A DNA stretch of 64,000 bases from Sulfuritalea sp. (lineage in GTDB: Bacteria > Pseudomonadota > Gammaproteobacteria > Burkholderiales > Rhodocyclaceae), in NCBI GenBank assembly GCA_030651305.1, contig JAUSCI010000028.1:24633-88632 (forward strand), in the 5' to 3' direction. Each line of letters opens with the position of its first letter. Position 1 is the first letter of the stretch. The translations under genes and the position numbers were made by a program. Under the pieces are notes generated by a model, which saw only the letters and a list, made by a program, of their open reading frames with translations, was not told the origin of the DNA and ran no database searches. Positions 42,143-54,300 of this stretch are shown piece by piece.

Positions 42143-42726
42143 ACACTGCGGTCGTGCAATCGGCGGGATAGCGAATGTCGTGTGCAAAAAGGTGCTTGCG
42201 AAGCGCTCTGTCGGTTGAAAACACTGCGCAGCGAGACGCTGGCTGAATGCGCCGTGTCGTTGGCGCCGACTTTCAAAAACAATTTTGAATATACCCATTG
42301 CACGTATGTGGGTATTAGGGGGCGACCGTGCCAAATTCCTGTGCCTTTTTGTGACAAATTCGATATCCTATTCATTCAGTAATTTGGTATCCTTTAAATA
42401 TATAACTTCGTGTTTGCTAGATAATTCCGTTTGCACTCCGTCGCACCCCGACAGGTTGATTACAAATTGAAGAAAATGTTTGAGTTGAATGTCATGAAGC
42501 GAACGAGGTTGGCGGTCGGCGACGCCGTGCATTTTCGTTGCGGCGCCTTGCGTGCCGAATTGCCGCGGCGTGCGAGTGGGCATTCCGGGCGGTCGCTTTC
42601 ATGCGCGGATTTCTTGCCAGATATTTCGGCCAGACGTTTCGACTTGCCGGCGACGTCGGTCACTGGTTCCTTTTTAACTGTTTTTCATTCGGCGAAACCC
42701 TTTGCGGCGCTGTGCCATTTGCGCTT
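42143..42726. other. Intergenic region without a supported gene
   Basis: About 580 bases between the antitoxin operator and the AMIN-TolC gene. The part around 42285-42480 is markedly AT-rich compared with the rest and probably contains the promoter of the secretion locus; candidate boxes include TTGGTATCC and TATATAAC near 42385-42405. Short open frames on both strands lack similarity or ribosome sites. A partial match to the interspersed repeat (GGCGCCGACTTT) is at about 42263. Confidence 0.45.
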
Positions 42727-45333
42727 ATGGACCCTATGAACAAGATATCCAAGACTTGCCTGCTGAAAATGCGCAAATCCGTTGTTGTGGTCGCCTGTGC
42801 CTGGTCGCTGGCCGGTCAGGGCGCCTGGGCGGGGGACGGGATTGTTTCCGGCTTCGACCTTCGCGGCGATGGCGACATTGTGCGTGTCCAGATTGAAACC
42901 CGTGTCGGCGTGTTCGGCGGTGCGTCCATCGCCGCGCGCGGCAACGAGGTGACGATCGAACTGAAGGGCGTTGATGCCAAGGAAGTGGCCGCCCTGGTCG
43001 ACAGCCTGAAGCAGCGACCGGCGTCGATACGCGGCGTGCATGTACTCCCCGGGCAGGACAAGACGGTGCGCATCCTGCTCCAGATGACGGCACCCTCCAC
43101 TGTCCTCGACGAAACAGTCGTCGCGGCCGGCAAGGACATGTCGCGCTGGGAACTTGTACTGGGGCCAGCGGCCATGCGCGCCGACGCGCCGATTTTGCCG
43201 CCGGCCCTGTCGTCCATTGGCTTGAGGACGCTTGAGGGTCGCGCCGAATTGGTGCTTTCCGGTAGCAGTGGCCTGGTTGCCGAAGTTTCTTTCGAAGAAA
43301 ACCCGCCGCGTCTGCTGGTTGATCTGCCGGGCGTGGCGCACAAGGAACTCGTTGCCGCCGCCAATGCCTTTGCTTTGTCTCATCCGCTGATTCGCAAGGT
43401 GCGCGTGGCGGAGACCAGCCAACTGATCTTCGATCTTGCCGAGTCAGCTGACCTGGTTGACGGTGCTGGCACCCTGGAGGGCGAAAGTGGCCGTGTGCTG
43501 ATCAGTCTTGCCCCGGATGCCGCGCCGCGCGCCGTTGCAGCGCGCACAGGCAGGCTTGCGGCGATACGCGTCGACGAACTGGCGGGAAGGCTTTCCTTTG
43601 CGCTCTCCGGACTCGATGCCAGCCGCGTCAACGCCTACACGCTCGACGAACCGCCGCAACTGGTTATCGACTTCCTCGGCTGGTCGCCCAAGCAACTGGA
43701 GTCTGCCGCCGCGGCATTCACTCCGGCGCATCCGGCGGTGCGCAGCGTGCGGGTCGAAACAACCCGCCTGGGTTCGGGGCGACTGGTGGTCGAACTTTCG
43801 GGGTCGGCACCGCTGATCGCCAAGACCATCGATTCCGTGCCTGCCGCCCAGGGCGATGCGCTGCAGCGCACGCTTACGCTGGCGTTGCGTACGCCGCTCC
43901 CAGGGGAAGCCGCTTCCGAATCGCAGTTGGCGCGCAGTCCGCTCGACTTGCGCTTCCGGCGTGACCTGCACGACCGCGCCCGGCCCAGCATCATCATTCG
44001 TCCGGTGCAGTTGGAAGGCCGCTGGGCACAAGAAACTCCGCCCGCAGACGGCAAGGGCAGCACGGTCAGCTTGCTGGCCCTGTTGCAGCAGGCGCTCGAT
44101 ACCGATCCCAAGTACCAGGCCGCCAAGGCCGACTTCGAGGCCAACAGCGAGGCTGTGCCGCAGGCCCGCGCCGGCTACCTGCCGACGGCCAGTTTCGACT
44201 ACCAGCATTCGGCGATCCGCCAGAATGTTCTGCGCGCTTCGAATGCCTCTTTTCCGACCGGCGCGTCAAGTTATCCAAGCAAGAACATGACGCTTACCAT
44301 CACGCAGCCCATCCTCAAGGCTCAGGCCTTCGTCAAGATGGATCAGGCCGCCGTTGCTGCCGAGCAGGCGCGGATCACCCTCGTCGCCTCCGAACAGGAT
44401 TTGATCCTGCGCGTAGCCGGCAGCTACCTCAACCTGCTGGCGGCCAAGGATGGGCGCGAACTCTCCAGTGCCGAACGCGAGGCAACCGAGAAGCAGTTCG
44501 AGCTGGCTCGCACGCGTCTGGAGCGCGGCCTGGGTACCGTCACCCAGTTGCACGACACCGAAGCCCGTTTTGCGCTGACCGAGGCGCGCGAGGTCGAGGC
44601 CGGCAACAAGTATGACGATGCCCGGCAGGCGCTCAAGGAAATCACCGGCGACAACGTTGACGACGTGCGCGGCTTCCGCGCCGATTTCGACGCATCGCCG
44701 CCGCAACCATCGGCAGCCGGCGCTTGGGTGCAAGCCGCGATGGAGCAGAACCTGGCCTTGCAATCGCGCAACCTTGCGCTCGAAATCGCCGGACTCGAAG
44801 TGTTGCGCCAGCAGGCCGGCTACCTGCCGACCGTGAATGTGGTCGGCACCATGAGCCGCCAGGATACCGGCGGCTCCGTCTACGGCTCCGGGCAGAAGCT
44901 CGACAACGCCGAACTCGCTCTCAAGCTCAGCATGCCGCTGTTCGAGGGCGGCATGACCACTTCGCTGGTGCGCGAAGCCACTGCGCGCAAGGACAAGGCC
45001 GACAAGGAACGCGAGCAGGAACTGCGGCGTACCGAGCGCACCACCCGTTCCGCCTTCCTGGCGGTGCAGGCCAGCGCGCGCACCCTGGCGGCGCTGCGCA
45101 AATCCGTGGTGGCGCAGGACAGCGCATTGCAGGCACGTTTGGAAGGCTTCAAGTCTGGCATTGCCAATATCGTTGCGGTGGTGGACGCCTATCGACTGTT
45201 CTATGCCGCCAAGCGCGACTACCTGCAAGCGCGTTACGACTATCTAGTCAACCGTCTGCGACTCAAACAGTCGGTTGGGACCTTGAGTCGGGCCGATCTC
45301 GAAGACCTCGGCGCGTTGTTGAAGAACGAATGA
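42727..45333 (+). CDS. AMIN-repeat / TolC outer-membrane efflux fusion protein
   Basis: An 868-residue exported protein. Signal peptide in the first about 36 residues (VVVVACAWSLAGQGAWA then GDG). Three AMIN-like beta modules follow: about 39-128 (VRVQIETRVG), 158-242 (RAELVLSGSSG, NPPRLLVDLPGV) and 273-368 (RLSFALSGLDA, EPPQLVIDFLGW). From about 449 it is a TolC/OMF protein (LLALLQQALDTDPKYQAAKA, two repeats, long helices). AMIN domains bind peptidoglycan or localise secretins; TolC forms the outer-membrane exit of type I systems. It ends 44 bases before a giant RTX gene, its likely substrate. The start could be 42727 or 42736. Confidence 0.87.
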   Translation: MDPMNKISKTCLLKMRKSVVVVACAWSLAGQGAWAGDGIVSGFDLRGDGDIVRVQIETRVGVFGGASIAARGNEVTIELKGVDAKEVAALVDSLKQRPASIRGVHVLPGQDKTVRILLQMTAPSTVLDETVVAAGKDMSRWELVLGPAAMRADAPILPPALSSIGLRTLEGRAELVLSGSSGLVAEVSFEENPPRLLVDLPGVAHKELVAAANAFALSHPLIRKVRVAETSQLIFDLAESADLVDGAGTLEGESGRVLISLAPDAAPRAVAARTGRLAAIRVDELAGRLSFALSGLDASRVNAYTLDEPPQLVIDFLGWSPKQLESAAAAFTPAHPAVRSVRVETTRLGSGRLVVELSGSAPLIAKTIDSVPAAQGDALQRTLTLALRTPLPGEAASESQLARSPLDLRFRRDLHDRARPSIIIRPVQLEGRWAQETPPADGKGSTVSLLALLQQALDTDPKYQAAKADFEANSEAVPQARAGYLPTASFDYQHSAIRQNVLRASNASFPTGASSYPSKNMTLTITQPILKAQAFVKMDQAAVAAEQARITLVASEQDLILRVAGSYLNLLAAKDGRELSSAEREATEKQFELARTRLERGLGTVTQLHDTEARFALTEAREVEAGNKYDDARQALKEITGDNVDDVRGFRADFDASPPQPSAAGAWVQAAMEQNLALQSRNLALEIAGLEVLRQQAGYLPTVNVVGTMSRQDTGGSVYGSGQKLDNAELALKLSMPLFEGGMTTSLVREATARKDKADKEREQELRRTERTTRSAFLAVQASARTLAALRKSVVAQDSALQARLEGFKSGIANIVAVVDAYRLFYAAKRDYLQARYDYLVNRLRLKQSVGTLSRADLEDLGALLKNE

Positions 45334-45377
45334 GTCACGCAATGGAACACATTGAAGTCCCGCATTAGGAGGCTGAC

Positions 45378-48300
45378 ATGATCGAAAACCACCTCATCCA
45401 GAACAGAGCCAATGTCGCGCAGCGTCTGCGTGCATTCCTTAAAGTGCCGGCGTCGCGCCGTCGCGTCACGCCCACTCGCCCGCGAATGCTGCACGTCGAG
45501 GCGATGGAGCCGCGCTTTCTGCTCTCTGGCGAGGGGCTGATTTTGCCGCCGCCTCCGCCGCCTCAGGAAGCGCCGCTCGCCGCGCCGATTCAGATTCCAG
45601 CCGCGCAGCTTGCCAGCCAGGTGCTCCCGGTGCAGAACCTCGGCGCCACCGGCGCGCAAACCCCGGCGACCAACGCCAACGAAGTCATCTTCGTCGACCC
45701 GCAAGTCAAGGATTATTCCGCCCTCGTCGCCGCGGCGCTGCAAGCCCGGCCGGGCCAGGCGGCACCGGCTCGCGTCGAAGTCGTCGTCCTCGACGCAAAT
45801 CAGGACGGTGTCGATCAGATCACTGCCTGGCTCAAGGGACACCAGGATCTGCAGGCTGTCCATGTGTTGAGCCATGGCGACGAAGCCGCGTTGCGTCTGG
45901 GCGTAACCAGCTTGAGCCAGGCCAATCTCGACGACTATCGCCAGCAGTTCGCTGCCTGGGGTGCCGCGCTGGCGCCCGGTGCCGACCTGCTGCTCTATGG
46001 TTGTGACGTGGCCGCCGGCGAGGATGGCGTTGCCTTCGTCGACCGGCTGGCACAACTCACCGGCGCCGACGTCGCCGCATCCACCGGTGCCACAGGCGCC
46101 AGCGCTCTCGGCGGCAACTGGATTCTCGAAAAGACTACCGGTGCACTGGAAACCGCCAGCCTGTTTGCCGTGACGCCCGACTATAACCATTTGCTTGCGG
46201 CGGTGACGCCGAACAAGTCAGGCGATATGGGTAGCACGATAAGCGCCAACAATGCATTCAACGCCGCCGTCAATCTTGGCGCGCAACTGGACGCCAACGC
46301 CGAGTTCGCCTACAGCATGCCGATGGTCGATCTGACCTTCACCGGTCTGACCCGGACCAATGATGGCAGGACGCTGGGCGATCTCATTGGTTTCAAGACG
46401 CTGAGTGGCACCACTGTCCTCGATGACTACCTTGCCGCTGGTGGTACCACCATGGGCGGTCTCATGGACCGCATGGGCGACTATCTCAACGGCATAGGCG
46501 CCTACAGCAATCTGGAATCGGTCGTTGACCATTCCGGTTCGGCGATCAGTTTCAGTGCCACGGGACAGGTCCTGACGGCAACCCTGACCCTGTCGCGTGA
46601 ATTCATCCAGCGTTTCGGTTTTGGCGAACAGTTGAAGGCGCTGGGGCTTGATTTTCAGGGCGGGCAGGGCATACCTCTGCTGGCCGACGTGCATTACACC
46701 GGCATTTACGATCTGACCTACGGCACCATTGGTGTGACCGCGCTCGATGCCCGGGTCCAGGTCAAGAACTCCGCCTTCAGTGCCGGCATGGCGCTGGGCG
46801 TGGTCGATGCAACGGCAAGCGGCACGCTCAATTTCGATACCGGCAAGGTTGAATTCAATGCGATCGGAGCCAGCATTGCTGGCTTATTTCTTGGCTACAC
46901 CGGGCGACTTGCCGGCGAAGTCAAGCTTCCCATGGTCGCCGGCTATACAGACGCCGACAACCTGTTCACGGTCAAGTCCGCCAGCGCGCATGCGGTCAAG
47001 ACCAATGCCAGTTTCGATGTCACGGGATCCATCGGCAGCACGACTCTGGCGACGATTGCCGGAGGCACGCCGCATATCAACGTTGCCTTTGGCGGACTCA
47101 GCCTGACCAGCCTCGAGACAAACGCTGCCCAGCCCACGATTACCGGCACGGCCAGCCTGCTTTCCGGGCAAACGCTGAAGGTCACGGTGGCCGGGGCCAC
47201 CTATACCGTCACGCCGGCCGGCGATGCTACCTGGTCGCTCAATCTGGGCACGGCGACTCCTGCCAGCGGTACGCTCGCACTGGGCTCAGGGGTGACGACC
47301 GATGTCACTGCCAAAGTCGTGAAAACGACCGGTGGCGCCACCGTGTCGACAGTCACCGGTACGATCAAGGTCAATCCCACCGTCGATGCGGTCACTGCGC
47401 ACACGCTGACGCCGACCTTGTCCGGCGTGGCCCGCCTCAGCGCAGCGCAAACCCTGTCGGTTGTCGTTGGCGGCGCTACTTACAGCGTGACACCTGCGGC
47501 CAACGGCGCCTGGACGCTCAATCTGGGAACTGCCACGCCGACCAGCGGCGCGCTCGTCCTGGCGACCGGCAACAACTACACGATCACAGCAACAGTCAGC
47601 GGAGGAGTCCCCGCCGTCACTGGTCAATTGGCGGTCAACACCGCCCTTGCCAGCACCACTACGACGCCGCCCAGCACAAGCTCGACACCGGGGGTCACCA
47701 CCACCGGCAGCGTCGCCTGGAACTCGCTGCAGCCCGCGCCACTGACGCTTACGTCCACGAATTTCTCGAACCTGCAAGCCTTGTCCAGCCTGACCTCGAC
47801 GCAGGTGGTCAAGATGCTGCAGGACCTCGGCACCTATCTCACCTTGCTGCGCGACTCCGGCAATTTCGACGCGCTGCTGCCGTTTACCGATCTCAAGCTC
47901 GGTGAGGCGCTGGATTTCAGCGCCACCATGAACGACATCATCGACAACCAGTTGGCGACCACGATACGTTCGGGAATGACCGCGAGCAAGGCCATCTCCC
48001 CGGTGCTTGGCAGCGATGTGGTGTTCGATCTGCAGGTGCAGCGCCCTGGCGACGAGCGGGTGACCACGCTGGCCATTGCCGTGGCCTGGACCGAGACCAG
48101 CGCATTTACCCACATCAATCAGCTGGCGGGGCTGATCGGGCAGAAGATTTCTGCCGCCGTCAATGGCTGGCTGGCGCGGAGCGGGTCGGCGACCGTGGAG
48201 ATCACGGAATCCCTGAAAGGCGGGATAACGGTTTCCGGCGGCAACAATACCAGCGAAGAGCAGACGCTGGCGGTGCATGCCAGTTCCGGAACCTATCAAT

Positions 48301-51300
48301 TGAGAGTCGGCGCTGGTGGCACGGTGACGGGAGACATTTCCGTGCTGGCGACGCCGATCGAAGTCCAGAATGCGCTGGAAGCCGTGGTCGGCGTCGGTAA
48401 CGTGCTCGTCACCGGGCGGCCGAAGCACTATCTTGTCAATTTCATTGGCACCCAGGCGGAAACCGATATCGCGGCCCTGCAAGTGGCAAGCTCGGCTCTG
48501 ACGACGGGCAGCCTGATCGACGTCACTGCCGGCGAATTCTCGCGTTACGCGGATGGCAAGACCTGGGGCAAGCTCAGTCTCTTACAGGCCAATCCGGGGG
48601 ATTTTTCGGTACTCCGGGTGGCGCCTTCTTCCGGTCTCTCGGTGCAAGTCATTGCCGCCGGGGCCGATGATGTAGAGGCCGTGCAACGCCTGTTCGTGAT
48701 CCATGGCGGCAACGGCAGTTTTATCCTCAAGGGAGCCGGTGGTGCCTTTACCACCGATCCGATCTCGCTGGACGGGCTCGATGCCACGGCGGCGCAGAAT
48801 GCGATTCTCAACGCCTTGATGGCCAAGCTGACCACTGTCACCGGCATGTCGGTCGCCGAGGTTAGCGGCGACTACGCCGCGGACAATGGGACGCGGGTTT
48901 TTGAGATCGGCTTCGGCAAGATACCGGTAACACCTGCTACGGACCCGGCTACGACGAAGTACTCCAATTACGGAGCCATGACGGCGGATTTGACGACCGC
49001 CAGCGTCACTATCGATCAGACGGCCGCGGGCGATCAGAGTACCAACGCCGTGCAGAAGCTCACCATCGAAAAGAACCGCGCGGGATTCTTTGTGCTCAAA
49101 GGCACCAATTCGTCGGGCGCTGCTTTCGTCACCAGCCCGCTGGCATATGGCGCTTCTGCAGCCGACATACAGACTGCCTTGCGCAGTGCCGTCGGTCTTG
49201 CAACCCTCACCGTGGCCATCAGCGGTGTGACCGGTGACGTCATAACGATGGCGTTGGGCCAGAAGTACATCTTCAACGTTACCTTCGAGCAGAAGAACTA
49301 CGCCAAGATGACCGCCAGCAACGTCTGGACGAGCAAAGTGCTGGCGCAGGCGGTGGTCAGCACCCGGCAACTGGCAACTGCGGCGGTGGGCGCCACCCCC
49401 GCCACCAACGAAATTCAGCGCATGACCATTGCCAATGCCTCGGGCGGCAGCTTCGTGCTTGGCATTACCCTGGACGCGCTCCTGTTCCAGACCGGAGATA
49501 TCGCTTACAACGCCAGCGCCGCCGATGTCAAGGCGGCGCTCGTCGGCATGCTCCAGAAGTGGAATTCGGCGGTTGTCAGCGGCGATGTCGACGTCAGCAC
49601 GAGTGGCAACTTCTATGACATAGAGTTCAAGGGACGATGGGCCGCGAAGGATGTGCCCCAGTTGCGCATCAACTCGCAAAAACTGACTTCGCCGGCAAGC
49701 TCCAGCTACACAGCGCTAGACAATCTGGGTTTCCTCGCCGCCGGTCAGGACTCGCAGATCAACAACGTCACGACGTTTGTTACGCTTGACCAGATGATGG
49801 AGCGCTTCCAGCACGCGGTAAATCTCAACCTCAACGGCGGGGCGGCCTTCTCGGTCAATCCACGCTTCGATGCGACCACCAAGAGTTTCCTGTTCGATGT
49901 CAGGCTGACGCCGGGACACAAGCAGGCGGTCGCGCTCAATGTCAGCAGCAATGTCGGCGATTTGTCCCGGCTGTCTACCGATACCTCGCTGGATCTCACT
50001 ACGGAAACAAATTTCGAGGCCACGATCGGTTTTGATTTCGCCAATCTGAATACCTTTGCACTGCGCGCCAGCGGTGCCTACACCGGGACCATTACCGCAT
50101 CCGCAGGGGGCGCCAATCTGAGCGTGAGCAGTTGGAATAACGCTGGTGGATTTTTTGGCGATGCCCCGTTCAGGATTTCGTTCAACGGCGAAGCCTACGA
50201 TCTGAAGTTGTTGCTAAGTGATGTCAGCGGCAACACGACCCGTGACAATCTCGTGGTTGACTTGCAGGCGGTGTTCGCCGCGCAGAGCGTCACCCCGGGT
50301 GGCGTGTTGGCTCGACGCGGTTTTGCCAATCTGGGCCAGGCGGTCACCGTTGGCAAGAAGACCGACGGACAGCTGACCTTGACCATCAGTGTACCGGTCG
50401 GACAAGTGCAACTGACCGTCCTGCCGCCCTCCAACTCCGTCTTGAATGCGATGGACTATGTCCTCGGCTTCAAGACCATGCCCGCCTATCCGGCGCCGAA
50501 AGCCGTTGTTTTGCCCGCCACCGGAGTGCTGACGGCGGATGCGCATTTCAGCCTCAAGGTCGACCAGTCGGTCGCCATCGCGGTCACGATCACCAGCGCT
50601 TCCACCAGCACCAATATGACTACGGCCGATCTAATCAGCGACATCAATACAGCACTGAACGGCCTTTCAATTTCCAGCCACGCGTATCTTGGAACCGGGG
50701 CCGGCGGCAAGGGCTTCTCGAATCTGGGTCAGGTCATCCAGGCCTCGTTGCGCAACGGCCAGATCGAACTGGTGACACAAAGCGCCAAGATCGCCTCGTT
50801 GCAAATGGACATCAGCGGTTCCGATACCGCAACCAGGGAACTCGGTTTCACCCCTGGCCAGTTCTCCACCACTACCGGCGCCTATGTCTTTCTGCAAGAC
50901 GTGACGCTCGGCGGCAACTACAGCGCCGTCATTCATGGCCAGGTCGGCGCTACTGCCGCCACGCTGGCGACTCCGGGGCAGGCTACGCTGGGAATGCTCG
51001 ACCTCACTTTTGACGAACTCGCGGCCGACTATCAGGGCAGCTTGAGTTTTGATCTCAGAAATGGTTTGGCCGGCGCAGCGCATGATCGCATCAGCCTCAA
51101 CGATCTGTTCGACTCTGCTTCGGCACAGGACGGCCTGCTTGGATTGGGTGGCGCGCTGTCCACCAGCGATACTGTTTCCTCGCCAAACGCTCCGTATCAG
51201 AGCAATGGCCGTCTGTTGCGCGACGTTGGATTGAGCGTGACAGTGGGCAGTGCGGTATTGGATGTGGTTGTGACGAAGTCCGCCACGGCTGGCAACACCA

Positions 51301-54300
51301 GCGTTGCTGATCTGGCGTCCGACGTGAATGCGGCCATTCATACCGCGCTGGTGGCCAAGTTCACCACCGATCCGTACGTCACGCATACGTTTGTGACCGC
51401 CGACAGTACATCGGTCGCCGGCAAGACGGTCCTCAAATTCACCGCGCCCACCACCACCCTGACCCTGGCCTCGACACCGACCCAGATATACAACGCGAGT
51501 TCCGGCGTATTGTTGCTTGATCTGCCGCTGACCGTAACGCTTGGCGGTACGGGGGCCACGGTCGACGTTCTGGTGCGCGCCAGCAATACGGCGGCGAATA
51601 CCACCCTGGCTGAGTTGGTGACGGATGTCGATAACACGATTAAGCTGGCGCTGGCGTCGGCGAAGAACAACACAGCGGATGCCTCCGTCAAGACGGCCAT
51701 CGATACCTTGCTCGCGGCCACGGATTTGGTCGGCCAGAGCGGGGGCGCACTGACGCTCAAGGCCGGCACGGTGGCCGCCAAGACCATCACGCTGAAAAAC
51801 CTGAGTGTTTCGGATCGCTTGCTCAAGGATGACTTTTCGACTGCGCTTGTCTTTCTCAATCAGGCGGGAACGGCCAGTACCGTCCCGACGGCCGCACTTA
51901 CTTTTTCCAGCATCGGAATTACCACGCCGGCGGGAATTTCTGCAACAGGTCTGAATCCGGCAACCACCATCACTGTGGACGTGACCAACGCCGCTGATGC
52001 CTTGGCGGGTACTGCCGTGCAGGCCATTGCGTCGGTGGTGCCTCCCGATGGGTTGGGTAGCCTGACGCCGTTCAAGGACATAGCCTGGACAGACCTGCGT
52101 TCCGATATCGGCCAGTTGGGTAGCCTGCTCGGAGATCTGGGCGGGGTCGGGGCCTTCGGCGAGTTGGGGCGTGCCCTGCCGGTATTGGGTAGCAGCGTGT
52201 CGGAGCTATTCGACTTTTCAACTCGCTTTGCCGCCATCGACTCGGCACTTTCCACTCAGTCGGGTATAGGTCTGGTCGGCCTGAAGACTGCTCTGGCAAC
52301 TGCCTTCGGTATCGATGCCAGTGCCGTGACGCTGTCATACAGCAGCGGGAATCAGGCACTGAACATCGACGTTCCCTATCGGGTCGTGCTGGACCAGACG
52401 GCGCAGATCGAGCTGATCCTCAATGACACGGGGCTCCTGGCCCTTCTGTCGGATGCGGACAAGGCGACGCTCAGCACTTTGCTCGGATCCATGACGCGGC
52501 TCAAGGACGCCGACAGCAGTGCCTTGCTCAATCTGCATGCCGACATGACCTTCCATCTTGCGATGGGGGTCGACCTGTCAAGCGGCGCCAACCAGGGCAA
52601 ACTTTTCCTTTATGACCATGTGCTAGGAGGGGCTGCAGGATTTGCCGGTGATACCGGCACCTATGCGACGCTCGACGCGTTGACCGCCAGCGCCAGCGGC
52701 ATGGCCTTCAGCGCCGTCCAGGGTATCTATAGCCTGGGCGTTACCGGCGGTACTGCCAGCCTCAGCGTCGCGGGAACCAGCGGCTTGATGCTGCATTCGG
52801 ACGACAAGGACGGGGCGGCGGACGGACGGCTGTACCTGCGACCCTATAGCGCGCTGAGCAGTGCCAACGCCACCGCGCTCAAGCAGAGCAATTTTGAGGT
52901 CGTTTTCGACGGCTCCGCCAGCGTGGTATTGCCGATGACGCTGTCGGTATCGGATGATCTCGGCCAACTGGCGATGGCGCAGATCGATGGTTTCATCAAT
53001 CCCCTGCCCATGGGCAAAATGGAAGTCAACTTTGTCAATCTCGGCGACAGCTTTGCCAAGATGGGTGGCAAGACCGGCTTCACTTTGCAGTCTACAGCCG
53101 AGGGGACGAACAGCAATACGATCATTTCCGGCCAGGTAAGGCAGTCTGCCTTGCCCGAGCGGCCTGCGACCGGTAACGGATCAGCGGCAACCACACCGGA
53201 GGGTGCGCCGATCGACAGCGCCGACGAGTCGGGTCTGGCCAATGTCAATCCCAATCCCTATTTCAGTTCGGCCGAGGGTGCCGGCGCGTCAACAGCGCCA
53301 TCCAGCCTTACCGTGGACATCACCAAGTTGTTCGCGGCGGGACCGACCAGCAATGCGCCTGCGACCGGTTTCGACGTCAGCCTGATCATCCCGGATTTTG
53401 CCTATTGGCAGACCCAGTTGACGCAGGTGTTGAGTGCCGCCGTCGGATCAAGCGACGACCCGGACAAGATCATCAACGGCCCGTTGATTTTCCTGTTGCG
53501 CGATCCGACGATCATCGTCGATACGGTGGATAAGGTGCTGGGTGGGCTGCAACAGGGTCTGGATGCATTCAGTTCGGTCCTGAACGTGCCGATCATCGGC
53601 GATCAGTTGAAGGAGGCGACGCAATTCGTGGCGGATTTGCGCAGCAATGTCGTCGGCGCCATCAAGCGGGCGCTGGACGAAGCCATCGATGTCTATGGCG
53701 GCCTGGACAACGCCCTGCGCATGTTCCTGTTCGATATGCTGACCACCGACACGAATGGGGATTACATCGTTCAGGCGAGCGAGATAAACAACAACGTCTT
53801 CCTCAACTTCCTGCGAGACTACAACGGCGACAGTCTGATTACGCCGGATGATATCGTTGTCGAGTACCTGGCCGGTACCGGTCAGCCGGAGATCGACGAC
53901 CGTCTGGCCGAGTATCTGGGTGTGGCGCAGACCTCGGGGCCATTACCGTCGGTTCTGCCGGGCCAGCGAACTGCCTGGGTGACGTCAGGCTTGAACGAGG
54001 TAAAGAAAGATACGCTGGGCAACACGCTCTACCACGATGACGGTACCGCCCGCTATACCGGAAAGGCCGGCTATGTGGTTCTCGACAGCAGCTTGCAGAA
54101 AATCGTCGATGATGTGGCGGGGGCCATTGACAGCGTTGCAAGTACAGCGCTCGATGCGGTGGCCAACATTACTCATAACTACGGATCCGGTTTTACGGAA
54201 TCGGCCACGGCATTTGCCGAGTTTGTTATCGACAAAGTAGTGGTCGAGGGCTATGACTACGGCAGTCTTCTGAAAGATGTGTTTGGTGCTGGAGTGATTG

